From: Pseudomonadota bacterium
GTDB lineage: Bacteria > Pseudomonadota > Gammaproteobacteria > JAKBBU01
Direction of reading: 5' to 3'
Assembly: GCA_021808365.1 (NCBI GenBank)
Contig: JAKBBU010000008.1
Span: 1 to 51,147 of the forward strand
DNA: 51,147 nt
Positions 36,817 to 45,807 of this stretch are shown in pieces. A program made the translations under genes and the position numbers. Below the pieces are notes generated by a model. It made no database searches and was not told the origin of the DNA. It worked only from the letters and a program-made list of their open reading frames with translations. How positions within the stretch are numbered: the first letter of the stretch is position 1; every line of letters starts with the position of its first letter.

Positions 36817-38408
36817 CTCTCTGGATCCGGCGCAACTACAGGGCCATTGGTTGGCGTATTTAAAGCGCCACTGGGGAGCGTGCTAGTAGAAGGTGTTGTC
36901 CACTGACTTTGTGGTTGAGCAGTAAAAACAGGTAAATTCTGCACGTTGGGCGATGGTGTAATGGCTGGAGGGGAAAGCTGTTTTGGGGGCGTGAAGTTGG
37001 GCACAGACTCCGTGTAAGGCGTTTCATAATAACCCGATAGGCGGGCGGTTGAGGTTAACCACAGATTGATCGCCATTAAATCTTGTGGGCTTAATGTACC
37101 TGCCGCATTTTTTAAATTCAGGATATTGATTAAATAACTGTATAAATCATTCGCATAGGCGACTTGCGTGTTAAACAATTGAGTTTGTACTTGCAAGACA
37201 TCCGTCATCGTTCGGGTACCCACCTTAAACGCAGCAATGGTGCTTTCCAAAGAACTGCTGTTCGAGCGGATTGCCTCCAGATCGGATTTAATTTGATTAG
37301 CCCCTGATACGACATCATTGTAATACTGGCGTGCACTTTCTGCAGTTGATCGCTGTGATTGTTCGAGATTCGACAGGGCAGTTTGATAATTAAATTGAGC
37401 TTGATTCGTATTTGCAACAACAGCACCGCCGCTATAAATAGGAATGGCGATTTGCAGGCCTGCGGCAGTATCATTTTCGTTGACCTTACCGGTACCAACG
37501 TTTCCTGAATAAAGCTCGGTGTTGCTCACAATTGCGTTGACGGTCGGAATATTGCCACCGAATTGCTCTAAAATAACTTCCTTGGCCGCATCAACAGCAT
37601 AGCGGTTGCCTAAAATCGTTAGATTTTGTTTCAATGAGATGGCAACCCAGTCTTCTACGTTTTGAGGATTAGGTTTTTTCAGGGGAATATTATTTTTTAA
37701 GCCTGCAAGTTGCGTATAGGTCTGTCCTGTGATTGCCCGCAATGCTTCCAAGGCATTGAGCAAGTTTGTTTTTGCCCCAATTTCTGTTGAAATAATATTG
37801 TCTAATTGTGCTTCTGCATTGTAGACATCTGTGATTGTACCGAGGCCTACACGGTAACGCTCAATGTTTTGTTTATACATTTGGGTTACCGACTGACGTT
37901 CAGAAATTGTATAGTCCACAACATCGTGCGCTTCTAACACATTAAAATACGCTTGGGCGACTTGGATCATCAGTGCTTGATATTCTGCACCATATATGGC
38001 TGTAGCTTGTTTCACATTGGCTTTAGCAGCTTGAAAACCTTCCCAATAAGCAAAATTAAGGATGGGCTGAGTCAGGTTAATCGCATAATTATTACCCGTA
38101 TAATCAAACACACCCTTATCGTAGTTAGGGAGGATGCTAAATGGGATAGGAGCACGGTTATTACGGATATTGTACTGGGTGCTGCCAGAGATCGCGACGA
38201 GAGGTAATAATAAGGCTCGTGCGATGGGGAGATTTTCTTTTTGCGATAATAAGGTCGATTGATAAGTTTGCCATTGTGGATCGCTGGCCAAGGATTGATT
38301 AAAAATATCGATTAAATTCGGCGCGTTAGTTGCAGCCTGCGTGCAGGGTACCACTAGAGCAATTAATACCGCTGATAAAAAGTGTTTTAAAGTTTGCCGT
38401 TTTTTCAT
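36813..38408 (-). CDS. TolC family outer-membrane protein, second copy
   Basis: A 531-residue outer-membrane efflux channel subunit. The signal peptide is FLSAVLIALVVPCTQA, and two similar OEP halves follow (NLIDIFNQSLASDPQWQTY; LQIAIPIYSGGAVVANTNQAQFNY; FKVGTRTMTDVLQVQTQLF). The body ends near residue 470 and a Pro/Thr-rich tail of about 60 residues follows. It overlaps the upstream tolC-like gene by 4 bases (ATGA) and its stop overlaps the convergent deaminase by 4 bases. It pairs with an inner-membrane pump or type I secretion unit not found here. Confidence 0.9.
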   Translation of the reverse strand: MKKRQTLKHFLSAVLIALVVPCTQAATNAPNLIDIFNQSLASDPQWQTYQSTLLSQKENLPIARALLLPLVAISGSTQYNIRNNRAPIPFSILPNYDKGVFDYTGNNYAINLTQPILNFAYWEGFQAAKANVKQATAIYGAEYQALMIQVAQAYFNVLEAHDVVDYTISERQSVTQMYKQNIERYRVGLGTITDVYNAEAQLDNIISTEIGAKTNLLNALEALRAITGQTYTQLAGLKNNIPLKKPNPQNVEDWVAISLKQNLTILGNRYAVDAAKEVILEQFGGNIPTVNAIVSNTELYSGNVGTGKVNENDTAAGLQIAIPIYSGGAVVANTNQAQFNYQTALSNLEQSQRSTAESARQYYNDVVSGANQIKSDLEAIRSNSSSLESTIAAFKVGTRTMTDVLQVQTQLFNTQVAYANDLYSYLINILNLKNAAGTLSPQDLMAINLWLTSTARLSGYYETPYTESVPNFTPPKQLSPPAITPSPNVQNLPVFTAQPQSQWTTPSTSTLPSGALNTPTNGPVVAPDPES

Positions 38409-40321
38409 TCGCCTGCCTTCACCGTAGTATTATTTGTTGAGTTATTCTCAGGTGTTGAGGTTGTTGTCGTATTGGTATTGGGCACAGAGGTTTGCTGCGC
38501 AGCAGGACTTTCAAACTGTGGTGTAGGTAAGGTTGCTTCTGTGCTTTCTGTAGACGTTGTGGGTGGTGTTGTCCCTCTCAAGGGAGGTGCTGTTGGCAGA
38601 GCAGGTACGATTGCAGCTGAGGTTGGCGCCAGCGATGGAGGTACGAATTGCCCATTGGGTAAATTGCCTGTTGTGGGCGCTGTTGTTGAAGCCACTGGAA
38701 CTGATGGCGACGCTGGCGCTAATGGCGCAACAGGGGCCATTGTATTTATAGGAGGTGCTGTGCTTGCTGCAGGTTGTGTCCACTGGCTCTGCGGTTGCGG
38801 TGTGAACACGGGCAATGATTTTGCTGCTTGCTGTATTTGCTGTCGTTGTGTAGTGCTGGGTTGATGTTGCAATGTTGATGGATTGAGTGCATTAGGGACA
38901 GTTTCCGTATAAAGACTTTCATAGTAACCGGTCAACGGTGCATTCAGCGTCAGCCATTTGTTGATCGCAAGCAAATCTTGAGGTGTCAATGTACCGGCAG
39001 CTTGTTTCAACGTGAGGATATTAATTAAATAACTGTATAAATCATTCGCATAGGTGATTTGTGTATTGAACAATTGAGTTTGTGCAGTTAACACATCGAT
39101 CATCGATCGTGTTCCGACTTTAAATGCGGCTTCTGTACTCGTCAATGAGCTCGTGTTTGAAACGAGGGCTTGTAGATCCGCTTTGACGCGATTGACTCCA
39201 GAAACTACATTATTGAAGCTTTGTCTTGCATTTTCGGCTGCCGTGCGCAGGGCTTCTTCATGATTCGAGAGAGCCGTTTGATAATTGTATTGTGCCTGAT
39301 CAGTTTGCGCGACTACGCCACCACCTGCAAACAATGGAATTTGGAGTTGTACGCCGACAGCGGTATCGCCTTCATTGGTCGTTCCAAAGCCATTATTTCC
39401 TGCATGCAATTCAGCGTAACTGGCAACAGCATTCACCGTAGGTAAGTGACCTGCAAATTGTTGCTTCACGGTTTCACGTGCAGCATCGATCGCATAACGC
39501 GCAGCTAATACCGTGAGGTTTTGTTGCATGGAAATAGAGACCCATTGCTCAACATTGTTAGGATTGGGTAGGAGCAGAGGGACATGTTGTTGAAGACCTG
39601 CTAGGCTTGTATAAGTTCGGCCCGTGATGGCGCGAAGGGCTTCAATATTGTTGAGCAAATTTGTTTTTGCAGCAATTTCTTGTGAGATGGTGTTATCTAA
39701 GTTAGCTTTTGCATTGTAAACGTCGGTGATCGTGCCAAGGCCTACATGATAACGTTCTAAATTTTGTTGGTATAATTGATTAACGGCTTTGCGCTCTGTG
39801 ATGGTGTAATTTAAAACATCACGAGCTTCTAAAACATTAAAATAAGCTTGGGCAACTTGAACCATCAAAGCTTGATATTCTGCGCCATATTGAGCAGTGG
39901 CTTGTTTGACTTGTGCACGTGCAGACTGAAATTGTTCCCAGTTTGCGAAATTGAAGATCGTTTGTGTCAGCTGAAGGGTATAATCATTCGTCGCATAATG
40001 GAATGTGCCGACACCAAAACCTGGGTTATTGGGAACTTGGGCGCGTTGATTGCGGATATTATATTCATCGACACCTGAGGCGGATAAATTAGGCAGTAAC
40101 AGCGACAAAGCAATCGGAGTATTTTCTTTGTTAGACAGCAGGGTTGATTTATAAGCCATCCATTGTGGATCGCCCGACAAAGCCTGATTGAAAACATCCA
40201 TGAGATTGGGTGCTTGTGTCGCAAAGGCGCAAGGGGTTAGTGCTAAGAGCACGGCGGTGATCAAAAACGTTTTTGATGTTTTACGAAAGGAACCAAATTT
40301 TCTCATTCGGAGTTTTCTCAT
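38405..40321 (-). CDS. tolC: TolC family outer-membrane protein, first copy with long tail
   Basis: A 638-residue TolC-type channel. The signal peptide is FLITAVLLALTPCAFA. The OEP halves are very close to the next gene's (NLMDVFNQALSGDPQWMAY; VQLQIPLFAGGGVVAQTDQAQ; FKVGTRSMIDVLTAQTQLF), so the two arose by tandem duplication. After about residue 470 a tail of about 170 residues is Pro/Thr/Ala/Gln-rich low complexity. The 5' end has a short duplicated segment (CGAATGAGAAAA twice), giving two in-frame ATGs at 40321 and 40306, neither with a good ribosome-binding site. It follows pcm after 11 bases. Confidence 0.92.
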   Translation of the reverse strand: MRKLRMRKFGSFRKTSKTFLITAVLLALTPCAFATQAPNLMDVFNQALSGDPQWMAYKSTLLSNKENTPIALSLLLPNLSASGVDEYNIRNQRAQVPNNPGFGVGTFHYATNDYTLQLTQTIFNFANWEQFQSARAQVKQATAQYGAEYQALMVQVAQAYFNVLEARDVLNYTITERKAVNQLYQQNLERYHVGLGTITDVYNAKANLDNTISQEIAAKTNLLNNIEALRAITGRTYTSLAGLQQHVPLLLPNPNNVEQWVSISMQQNLTVLAARYAIDAARETVKQQFAGHLPTVNAVASYAELHAGNNGFGTTNEGDTAVGVQLQIPLFAGGGVVAQTDQAQYNYQTALSNHEEALRTAAENARQSFNNVVSGVNRVKADLQALVSNTSSLTSTEAAFKVGTRSMIDVLTAQTQLFNTQITYANDLYSYLINILTLKQAAGTLTPQDLLAINKWLTLNAPLTGYYESLYTETVPNALNPSTLQHQPSTTQRQQIQQAAKSLPVFTPQPQSQWTQPAASTAPPINTMAPVAPLAPASPSVPVASTTAPTTGNLPNGQFVPPSLAPTSAAIVPALPTAPPLRGTTPPTTSTESTEATLPTPQFESPAAQQTSVPNTNTTTTSTPENNSTNNTTVKAGE

Positions 40322-40332
40322 TCGAAGCGTAA

Positions 40333-40986
40333 CTAAAATATAAAGGGATCAGGTCTTTGGACTTCTTGCAAGGGTGTAACAACCGTCTCAAAGAGAGGAA
40401 GTTCCTGCCAATGATCGGCGGCCTCATGTGTAATTAAAGTCGCTGTCATCGCAGGTTCTTGCCCAAGAATGGCAAAAAGACGACCGCCCACAGACAATTG
40501 TTCTAAAAATGTCCGCGGCAGCGTGCGCAAAGATCCCGTAATTACGATAATATCATAAGGTGCGTAACTCTCCCAACCCAAAGCTGCATTTCCTGAAGTA
40601 AAGGTAGTATTGCTGATTTCTAACTCAGTTAATCTCTTAGCGGCAGGCGTCATGAAACTTGCGATAATGTCGACGCTGATGATTTGCTTGGCTTGTTGGG
40701 CGAGGAGCGCAGTGAAATAACCGGAACCTGTGCCGACTTCAAGCACTTTTTCATCTCCCTTGAGTTGAAGGGATTGTAAAATCTGTGCTTCTTCCTTGGG
40801 ACAGAGCATAAATTGTCCATGACCGATCGGGATAGGAAAATCTGCAAAGGCCAATGCTTTAAAAGGTTCTGGCACAAAACGTTCTCGCGGTGTTTTTGCG
40901 ATGACCTCGAGGACTGTTTCATCATGCACACCGCAGGTGCGTATTTGTTGTTTGATCATGTTGATCCGAGCTTGATCAAAATCCAT
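40333..40986 (-). CDS. pcm: Protein-L-isoaspartate O-methyltransferase family protein
   Basis: A 217-residue SAM-dependent methyltransferase. The SAM-binding motif I is VLEVGTGSGYFTALLA (about 81-96); RERFVPEPFKALAFAD near 35-50 is typical of the PCMT family. The usual IGHGQTIS-Q stretch reads IGHGQFMLCP, a divergence in the substrate region, so activity on isoaspartyl residues is not certain. Pcm-like genes directly before tolC are common in Legionella-type genomes. It is the first gene of the operon with the two tolC genes. Confidence 0.85.
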   Translation of the reverse strand: MDFDQARINMIKQQIRTCGVHDETVLEVIAKTPRERFVPEPFKALAFADFPIPIGHGQFMLCPKEEAQILQSLQLKGDEKVLEVGTGSGYFTALLAQQAKQIISVDIIASFMTPAAKRLTELEISNTTFTSGNAALGWESYAPYDIIVITGSLRTLPRTFLEQLSVGGRLFAILGQEPAMTATLITHEAADHWQELPLFETVVTPLQEVQRPDPFIF

Positions 40987-41088
40987 AGACCTTCAACCTT
41001 CAAAATGTAGGGTGACTAAGATACATGGAGCAGTTTGTAGATGCAAGTCGAGTGAAGGTCAATGTTTGTTCAGTTTTCGTGAATATCC

Positions 41089-41295
41089 TCAAAACCCAAT
41101 GATTTCTTTTATAATTTCCTTATTACCCCGAGTGATGCTTACTTGATTCCCCAACTCTCTTTCATTAATAGCTACGCTCATCAGGACAATCGATTTTATT
41201 AAAACTTGTTCTGTGCTCGAGCCTGTTTTATTTTTTATTTCATTTAGCATTTTGTTGAGTTCAGGTGAAACATCCAGCGACAGTTGGATTGACAT
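41089..41295 (-). CDS. Small ribbon-helix-helix-like protein
   Basis: A 68-residue protein. A beta-strand (IQLSLDVSPELN) followed by helices MLNEIKNKTGSSTEQVLIKSI fits the ribbon-helix-helix (Arc/CopG) pattern, suggesting DNA binding. Good ribosome-binding site (AGAGG 5 bases upstream). No toxin gene is next to it, so an antitoxin role is not supported. It stands alone with gaps on both sides. Confidence 0.6.
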   Translation of the reverse strand: MSIQLSLDVSPELNKMLNEIKNKTGSSTEQVLIKSIVLMSVAINERELGNQVSITRGNKEIIKEIIGF

Positions 41296-41415
41296 GAGGG
41301 CCTCTTAAGTGTGTGAAGATTAAGTATAATAAAACGGACTTATTATTACCTGCTGAAGTATAATTGGTCATATTACTTTTGCCAAGTTTCAGTGAATGCC
41401 AAGAAAAAGGCATGG

Positions 41416-41697
41416 CTAACTTGTCCTTTTACCTGTGAGATACCCAAGTAAACCTGAGATAATAGCGCCAATTAGGGTTGTCGCCCATTTTTGGTCAACT
41501 GCACTTGCTTGAGTACTGAAGAGTATATAAACACAGAACAAAAATACACAAACGACCAAGAGAATACTCAATAAAAAAAGAGCAATTTCTTTAAATCGTC
41601 GAATTCGGGCGTCGCCGGGATCTTCTTCTTGAGAGGCCGTGAGAGTCAGCTCGAGGTGATGGCTTTTGGCCAGTTCATTCAAATCAATATTTGACAT
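41416..41697 (-). CDS. Small two-segment membrane protein, unknown
   Basis: A 93-residue protein I do not recognise. A charged N-terminus (1-37), one strongly hydrophobic segment with Phe/Val/Cys (38-60), a short loop (STQASAVDQKW) and a second Gly-rich segment (about 73-88) end in KRTS. The ATG at 41697 has AGG 5 bases upstream; a GTG lies 6 bases earlier. The topology suggests both termini in the cytoplasm. Confidence 0.6.
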   Translation of the reverse strand: MSNIDLNELAKSHHLELTLTASQEEDPGDARIRRFKEIALFLLSILLVVCVFLFCVYILFSTQASAVDQKWATTLIGAIISGLLGYLTGKRTS

Positions 41698-41953
41698 TAA
41701 CACCTACCACTTTTTTAGCTTATGAGCAGCAAAAACAGTCGCCTAAACTTTGGTTTCCTTTCTTCTTCTTAAATTTTGAACCGACAAATTGACCATTCAA
41801 TTATCGAGTGTTTATTCAGGCTCTGCAATCAGTATGTCATTTTTTTCAAAAAAATCAGAAATATCTTACAATTTCAGTCTTGTAAATCTGTTTTTATCAG
41901 GAAAATGAGTATAAATGTACCGCCTTACAATCTGCTCTTGATAAACTCATTTC

Positions 41954-43483
41954 ATGAATCCAGCACTTTCCCTCATTTACAGCAGAGCTCAAGTGGGTAT
42001 TACGGCACCTTTAGTTACCGTTGAAGTTCATCTTTCAAATGGATTACCGCATTTTTCGATCGTCGGATTGCCTGAAAAAGCAGTGAAAGAAAGCAAGGAT
42101 CGTGTTCGTAGCGCCTTACTCAATGCGCTTTTCTCATTTCCATCATCGCGTCGAATCACGGTCAATTTAGCGCCGGCCGATTTACCCAAGGAAGGAGGGC
42201 GGTTTGATTTGCCGATCGCCCTTGGTATTTTATTAGCCTCTCGTCAATTAATGGTTTCCGATTTAGAGTGCTATGAATTCGCGGGTGAATTAACCTTATC
42301 CGGTGAATTGTTGCCGATTCGTGGAACATTGCCCATGGCGATTAAAACAGCAGAAGCTCAAAAAATATTAATTATTCCCGCAGGCAATGCTGATGAAGCA
42401 GCCCTGGTTCGTGATTTAACGGTGTTACCTGCAAGAAGTTTACTTGAAGTGTGTGGACATCTCGCAGAGAGAGAAATAATTCAACCCTACACGGCTTGTT
42501 TTTCACAAGAACGAATAGAATATCAGGATTTAAGTGATGTGTGCGGCCAAGAACAAGCTAAACGAGCATTAACCTTGGCGGCAGCAGGCGAACATAGTCT
42601 TTTGATGACGGGGCCGCCAGGTACAGGGAAAACATTATTAGCGAGCCGATTACCGGGATTATTACCTGCAATGACAGAGGAAGAGGCGATTGAAGTTGCG
42701 GCTGTTTTTTCAATTGTGGGTCGTGGTTTTTCACCTGAACGATGGCGCGTTCGGCCTTTTCGTTCACCGCACCATACTGCATCGAGCGTTGCCTTAGTGG
42801 GAGGTGGGTCGCCGCCGCGGCCAGGGGAAATTTCATTGGCGCATTGCGGTGTTTTATTTCTCGATGAATTACCCGAATTTGATCGAAAAGTATTAGAAGC
42901 GCTACGTGAACCGTTGGAGTCAGGTACGATTACGATTTCGCGTGCAGCAAGACAAGCTGAATTTCCTGCGAGATTTCAATTGATCGCCGCGATGAATCCT
43001 TGTCCCTGCGGACATCTTGGAAATCCTCAACGCGTTTGTCGCTGTGGCCCCGAGCAAGTAGCGCGTTATCAAATGAAAATTTCAGGGCCAATGTTGGATC
43101 GCATTGATCTGCATGTGACGGTTCCACCCCTGCCCGCAATTGATTTAATTTCGCCTGAAAAATCACAAGGGCCCAATTCAATGCAAGTGCGTGCGCAAGT
43201 TGAAAAGGTCCGGCAAGTGCAGCTTGAACGGCAGGGAAAATCCAATCATTTACTGACGGCACAAGAGTTAGCGATTCATTGTGTGGTTGATGGGGAACGT
43301 CAAGCATTTTTGGGGCAAGCCTTGGAGCGTTTGAGTCTTTCAGCACGGACTTATCATCGCGTGCTTCGCGTTGCGCGCACGATTGCTGATTTAGAAGGGC
43401 AAGGAACCTTGAGTAGGCAGCATCTTGCAGAAGCGTTGGCCTATCGGCCACCTACCTGGGGTGAGGTAGGACGTGATTTTTGA
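41954..43483 (+). CDS. comM: YifB/ComM family Mg-chelatase-like AAA+ helicase
   Basis: A 509-residue protein. The N-terminal subunit-ChlI domain begins ALSLIYSRAQVGITAPLVTVEVHL with GLPHFSIVGLPEKAVKESKDRV. AAA+ Walker A is GPPGTGKT (Lys226) and Walker B is VLFLDELPEFDRKVLEALREP. A Cys-rich CPCGHLGNPQRVCRC (350 onwards) and the C-terminal helical YifB segment follow. ComM drives branch migration during integration of DNA taken up by natural transformation, which would fit Legionella-like competence. Confidence 0.95.
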   Translation: MNPALSLIYSRAQVGITAPLVTVEVHLSNGLPHFSIVGLPEKAVKESKDRVRSALLNALFSFPSSRRITVNLAPADLPKEGGRFDLPIALGILLASRQLMVSDLECYEFAGELTLSGELLPIRGTLPMAIKTAEAQKILIIPAGNADEAALVRDLTVLPARSLLEVCGHLAEREIIQPYTACFSQERIEYQDLSDVCGQEQAKRALTLAAAGEHSLLMTGPPGTGKTLLASRLPGLLPAMTEEEAIEVAAVFSIVGRGFSPERWRVRPFRSPHHTASSVALVGGGSPPRPGEISLAHCGVLFLDELPEFDRKVLEALREPLESGTITISRAARQAEFPARFQLIAAMNPCPCGHLGNPQRVCRCGPEQVARYQMKISGPMLDRIDLHVTVPPLPAIDLISPEKSQGPNSMQVRAQVEKVRQVQLERQGKSNHLLTAQELAIHCVVDGERQAFLGQALERLSLSARTYHRVLRVARTIADLEGQGTLSRQHLAEALAYRPPTWGEVGRDF

Positions 43484-43531
43484 TCGTATCTGCCGTATGA
43501 TGAAAATGAGGTCGGTTTCAAGGAGCAATCA

Positions 43532-44446
43532 ATGCGCATTTTAATCACTGGTGGCCGAGGTTTTATTGGTTCAGCACTTTGCGCTTATTTTATTAAAAAA
43601 GGCGAGCAAGTTTCTGTATTAACCAGAAATATGAATGCTTCTTCAAATTTACCTAAAGAAATAAAATTTATGGATACTCTTGATCCAGAGTGCGATGCCT
43701 TTGATGTGATCATCAATTTGGCGGGTGAACCCTTGGCTAAGAAGCGTTGGAATTTAGCGGTTAAAGAAGTAATTTTTGACAGCCGAGTCAAAACAACGCA
43801 AAATCTGGTTGATTATATTCGTTTAGCAAAACATCGGCCCAGTGTCTTACTCAGTGGCTCAGCGATTGGTTTTTATGGCAGTAGCGAAACAGCGGTGTTT
43901 AAAGAAGATTCTGAACCCGCTGATTCTGGATTTACACATCAATTGTGCGCGGCTTGGGAGAATGCAGCGCTACAAGCCGCTGCGCTAGGTGTTCGTGTGT
44001 GTACGCTCAGAACAGGTATTGTGCTTGAAAAACACGGTGGGGCATTAAAACAAATGTTACCTTCGTTTCGGTGTGGATTAGGTGCACAATTGGGTTATGG
44101 TAAGCAGTGGATGTCTTGGATCCATCTTAATGATTTTGTTCATGCGATTGATTTTTTGATTCAACATGTTGAAATCAGCGGCCCTGTGAATTTGACAGCA
44201 CCTGTTCCGATAACCCATCATGGGTTTGTAAAACATTTGGCGCAAGCGCTTCATCGACCCTGTTTCATTAAGCTCCCTTCAGCACTTGTTCGTTTAATAT
44301 TCGGGCAAATGGCGGATATGTTATTACTGAAAGGTCAGCGTGTGATTCCTCAGAAACTTGAGGATGCTGGGTTTATTTTCAAATTTCGAGATTTACATAA
44401 GGCGTTTAAAGCGATCTTTTTGCCAAAACATACACAAGGAATTTAA
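43532..44446 (+). CDS. TIGR01777 (YfcH/SDR39U1) family epimerase
   Basis: A 304-residue extended short-chain dehydrogenase-like protein. The NAD(P)-binding ITGGRGFIGSAL (5-16) is at the N-terminus; INLAGEPLAKKRW, SGSAIGFYG and the C-terminal DUF1731-like part (VIPQKLEDAGFIFKF) identify the YfcH group. The physiological substrate is unknown. AAGGAGC 5 bases before ATG is a good ribosome-binding site. The cupin gene follows after 2 bases, so they are co-transcribed. Confidence 0.92.
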   Translation: MRILITGGRGFIGSALCAYFIKKGEQVSVLTRNMNASSNLPKEIKFMDTLDPECDAFDVIINLAGEPLAKKRWNLAVKEVIFDSRVKTTQNLVDYIRLAKHRPSVLLSGSAIGFYGSSETAVFKEDSEPADSGFTHQLCAAWENAALQAAALGVRVCTLRTGIVLEKHGGALKQMLPSFRCGLGAQLGYGKQWMSWIHLNDFVHAIDFLIQHVEISGPVNLTAPVPITHHGFVKHLAQALHRPCFIKLPSALVRLIFGQMADMLLLKGQRVIPQKLEDAGFIFKFRDLHKAFKAIFLPKHTQGI

Positions 44447-44448
44447 TC

Positions 44449-44991
44449 ATGTCTTCCATCCGTCGATTAGTCACAGGTCTTAATTCACGAGGAAAATCCA
44501 TCCTAGTAGCCGACGGCCCCGCAGAATGTATCGCGCGGCCTCTGTCTTCCGTACCAGAATTAGCGCTTATCAACTTGTGGTCGACACAAGAATCACCCAC
44601 TGAAATTTCATTCCAACACGATGCAGCAACAAAAGTCACAGGCTTACTACCTTCTGCAGGAGGCAGTATTTTTCGTATGGTAGATTTTCCGCCTGAGTCA
44701 ACTTATCTTAATCAAGTTTCATCAACATTACGTGAAGAAGCGTTTGCTAATATGAAAGCAGAGGATTGTGCTGATCACGATCAACACGCTCATCCTTTCA
44801 TGCACCGTACCTCAACCGTCGATTATGTGCTTGTGCTAGAAGGTGAAATTTATTTAGTTCTGGATCAATCTGAACATTTAATGCAAGCCGGCGATGTTGC
44901 TGTGCAATGCGCAACAAATCATGCTTGGAGTAATCGAAGTAACAAAAATTGTCGTATGGCGTTTATTCTTTTGGATGCGAAGGAAGAATAA
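44449..44991 (+). CDS. Cupin domain protein
   Basis: A 180-residue protein. The C-terminal cupin barrel (about 110-175) includes MHRTSTVDYVLVLEGEIYLVLD and LMQAGDVAVQCATNHAWSNRS, which supply the two cupin motifs with His and Glu metal ligands; the first motif is slightly degenerate. The N-terminal part resembles that of fungal/bacterial cupins linked to small-molecule modification. It is coupled to the epimerase, suggesting a shared small-molecule pathway. It is convergent with the NUDIX gene, 2 bases apart. Confidence 0.8.
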   Translation: MSSIRRLVTGLNSRGKSILVADGPAECIARPLSSVPELALINLWSTQESPTEISFQHDAATKVTGLLPSAGGSIFRMVDFPPESTYLNQVSSTLREEAFANMKAEDCADHDQHAHPFMHRTSTVDYVLVLEGEIYLVLDQSEHLMQAGDVAVQCATNHAWSNRSNKNCRMAFILLDAKEE

Positions 44992-44993
44992 AT

Positions 44994-45452
44994 CTAAAAT
45001 AAATGACGATTTTTACATTCATTTACAAGCCACAACACATCATCCATACTTATGGGAGCTGCAGGAATGTTATTTGGATTATCATAATATATTGGCTCTC
45101 CTTCATAGCATCCCGTGATCGTTTTGTATCGGTCATGCCAAAAAAATCCATAAATCAATTCGGTGTGTTCTGTAATGGCTTCTGTGTAAGCGCCAAGCTC
45201 AATGATATTATTCATATCAACTTGTGCGCCTAATTCTTCGTTTAATTCGCGTATTAAAGCCTCTTTTGGTTTTTCATTTTCTTCAATTCGACCGCCAAAT
45301 GTTGAAATCATGCCTGGGAATTTAGACCAATTTCGCCCGCGCTTTTGCAATAAAATCTTATTATCGTGTGTTAAAATAATGCAGCTAACATATCGGTATT
45401 CAAAGCTATTTTCATCTATTTTAGTCAAATTAACGGGTTGAATTAATGCCAT
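44994..45452 (-). CDS. NUDIX hydrolase
   Basis: A 152-residue enzyme that cleaves nucleoside-diphosphate-linked compounds. The NUDIX box is complete from Gly54 to Ala76: G-x5-E60-x7-R68-E69-L-x-E72-E73-x-G75-A. LLQKRGRNWSKFPGMISTFGG before it matches ADP-ribose- or nucleotide-sugar-type members, but the substrate cannot be fixed. I chose the ATG at 45452, giving MALIQPVNLTK; the frame extends upstream without a good start. Confidence 0.9.
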   Translation of the reverse strand: MALIQPVNLTKIDENSFEYRYVSCIILTHDNKILLQKRGRNWSKFPGMISTFGGRIEENEKPKEALIRELNEELGAQVDMNNIIELGAYTEAITEHTELIYGFFWHDRYKTITGCYEGEPIYYDNPNNIPAAPISMDDVLWLVNECKNRHLF

Positions 45453-45653
45453 ATCGGTTCTCTTACATTTTTTTAATGTAGTGAGTCTATGATACCTAAG
45501 AGTTAGAGCGTTGAGCAACCATTTCCAAATTGGAGACGGTTCACAAGTAGGCTAATCTAAGATGCATGTAAAGGTTATGCAATTCGTTGACTTATTAATC
45601 GTTTGAGCGGGGCTGTCATTGCTGTAAAGGTTGCCTCATAAATCACCATTTCC

Positions 45654-45804
45654 CCGTCATTCCCGCGAAGGCGGGAATCCAGATTAAAACAGTTTTACTC
45701 CTTCAGCCCTTTCGCAAAGGGCTTTTTTATTGGGTCACCTTTTCCAAAGGTGAGAATGAAGTTGGCTTTTTAAAACTGGATTCCCGCCTCCGCGGGAATG
45801 ACGG
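45654..45804. mobile_element. Non-coding element bounded by CGTCATTCCCGCG inverted repeats
   Basis: A 151-base element. The ends CCGTCATTCCCGCG and CGCGGGAATGACGG belong to a widespread bacterial intergenic repeat; each end is itself a small palindrome, and the similarity extends inward (GGGAATCCAG, TTAAAA). Inside there are two further hairpins (AGCCCTTT/AAAGGGCT and CACCTTT/AAAGGTG). TTCC flanks both sides and may be a target duplication. It has no ORF. The rest of the 45453-45807 gap holds nothing I can assign. Confidence 0.7.
45704..45727 (+). terminator. Rho-independent terminator inside the CGTCATTCCCGCG element
   Basis: AGCCCTTT and AAAGGGCT pair around CGC and are followed by six T on the plus strand. 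No plus-strand gene lies upstream except the cupin 700 bases away, so it appears carried by the element. Confidence 0.6.
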
Positions 45805-45807
45805 TTC

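Noticed and set aside
45560-45653. Short minus-strand coding-like stretch beyond the CGTCATTCCCGCG element as the missing dehydratase end
   Set aside because: It is about 25 codons and does not resemble the C-terminus of this enzyme family.
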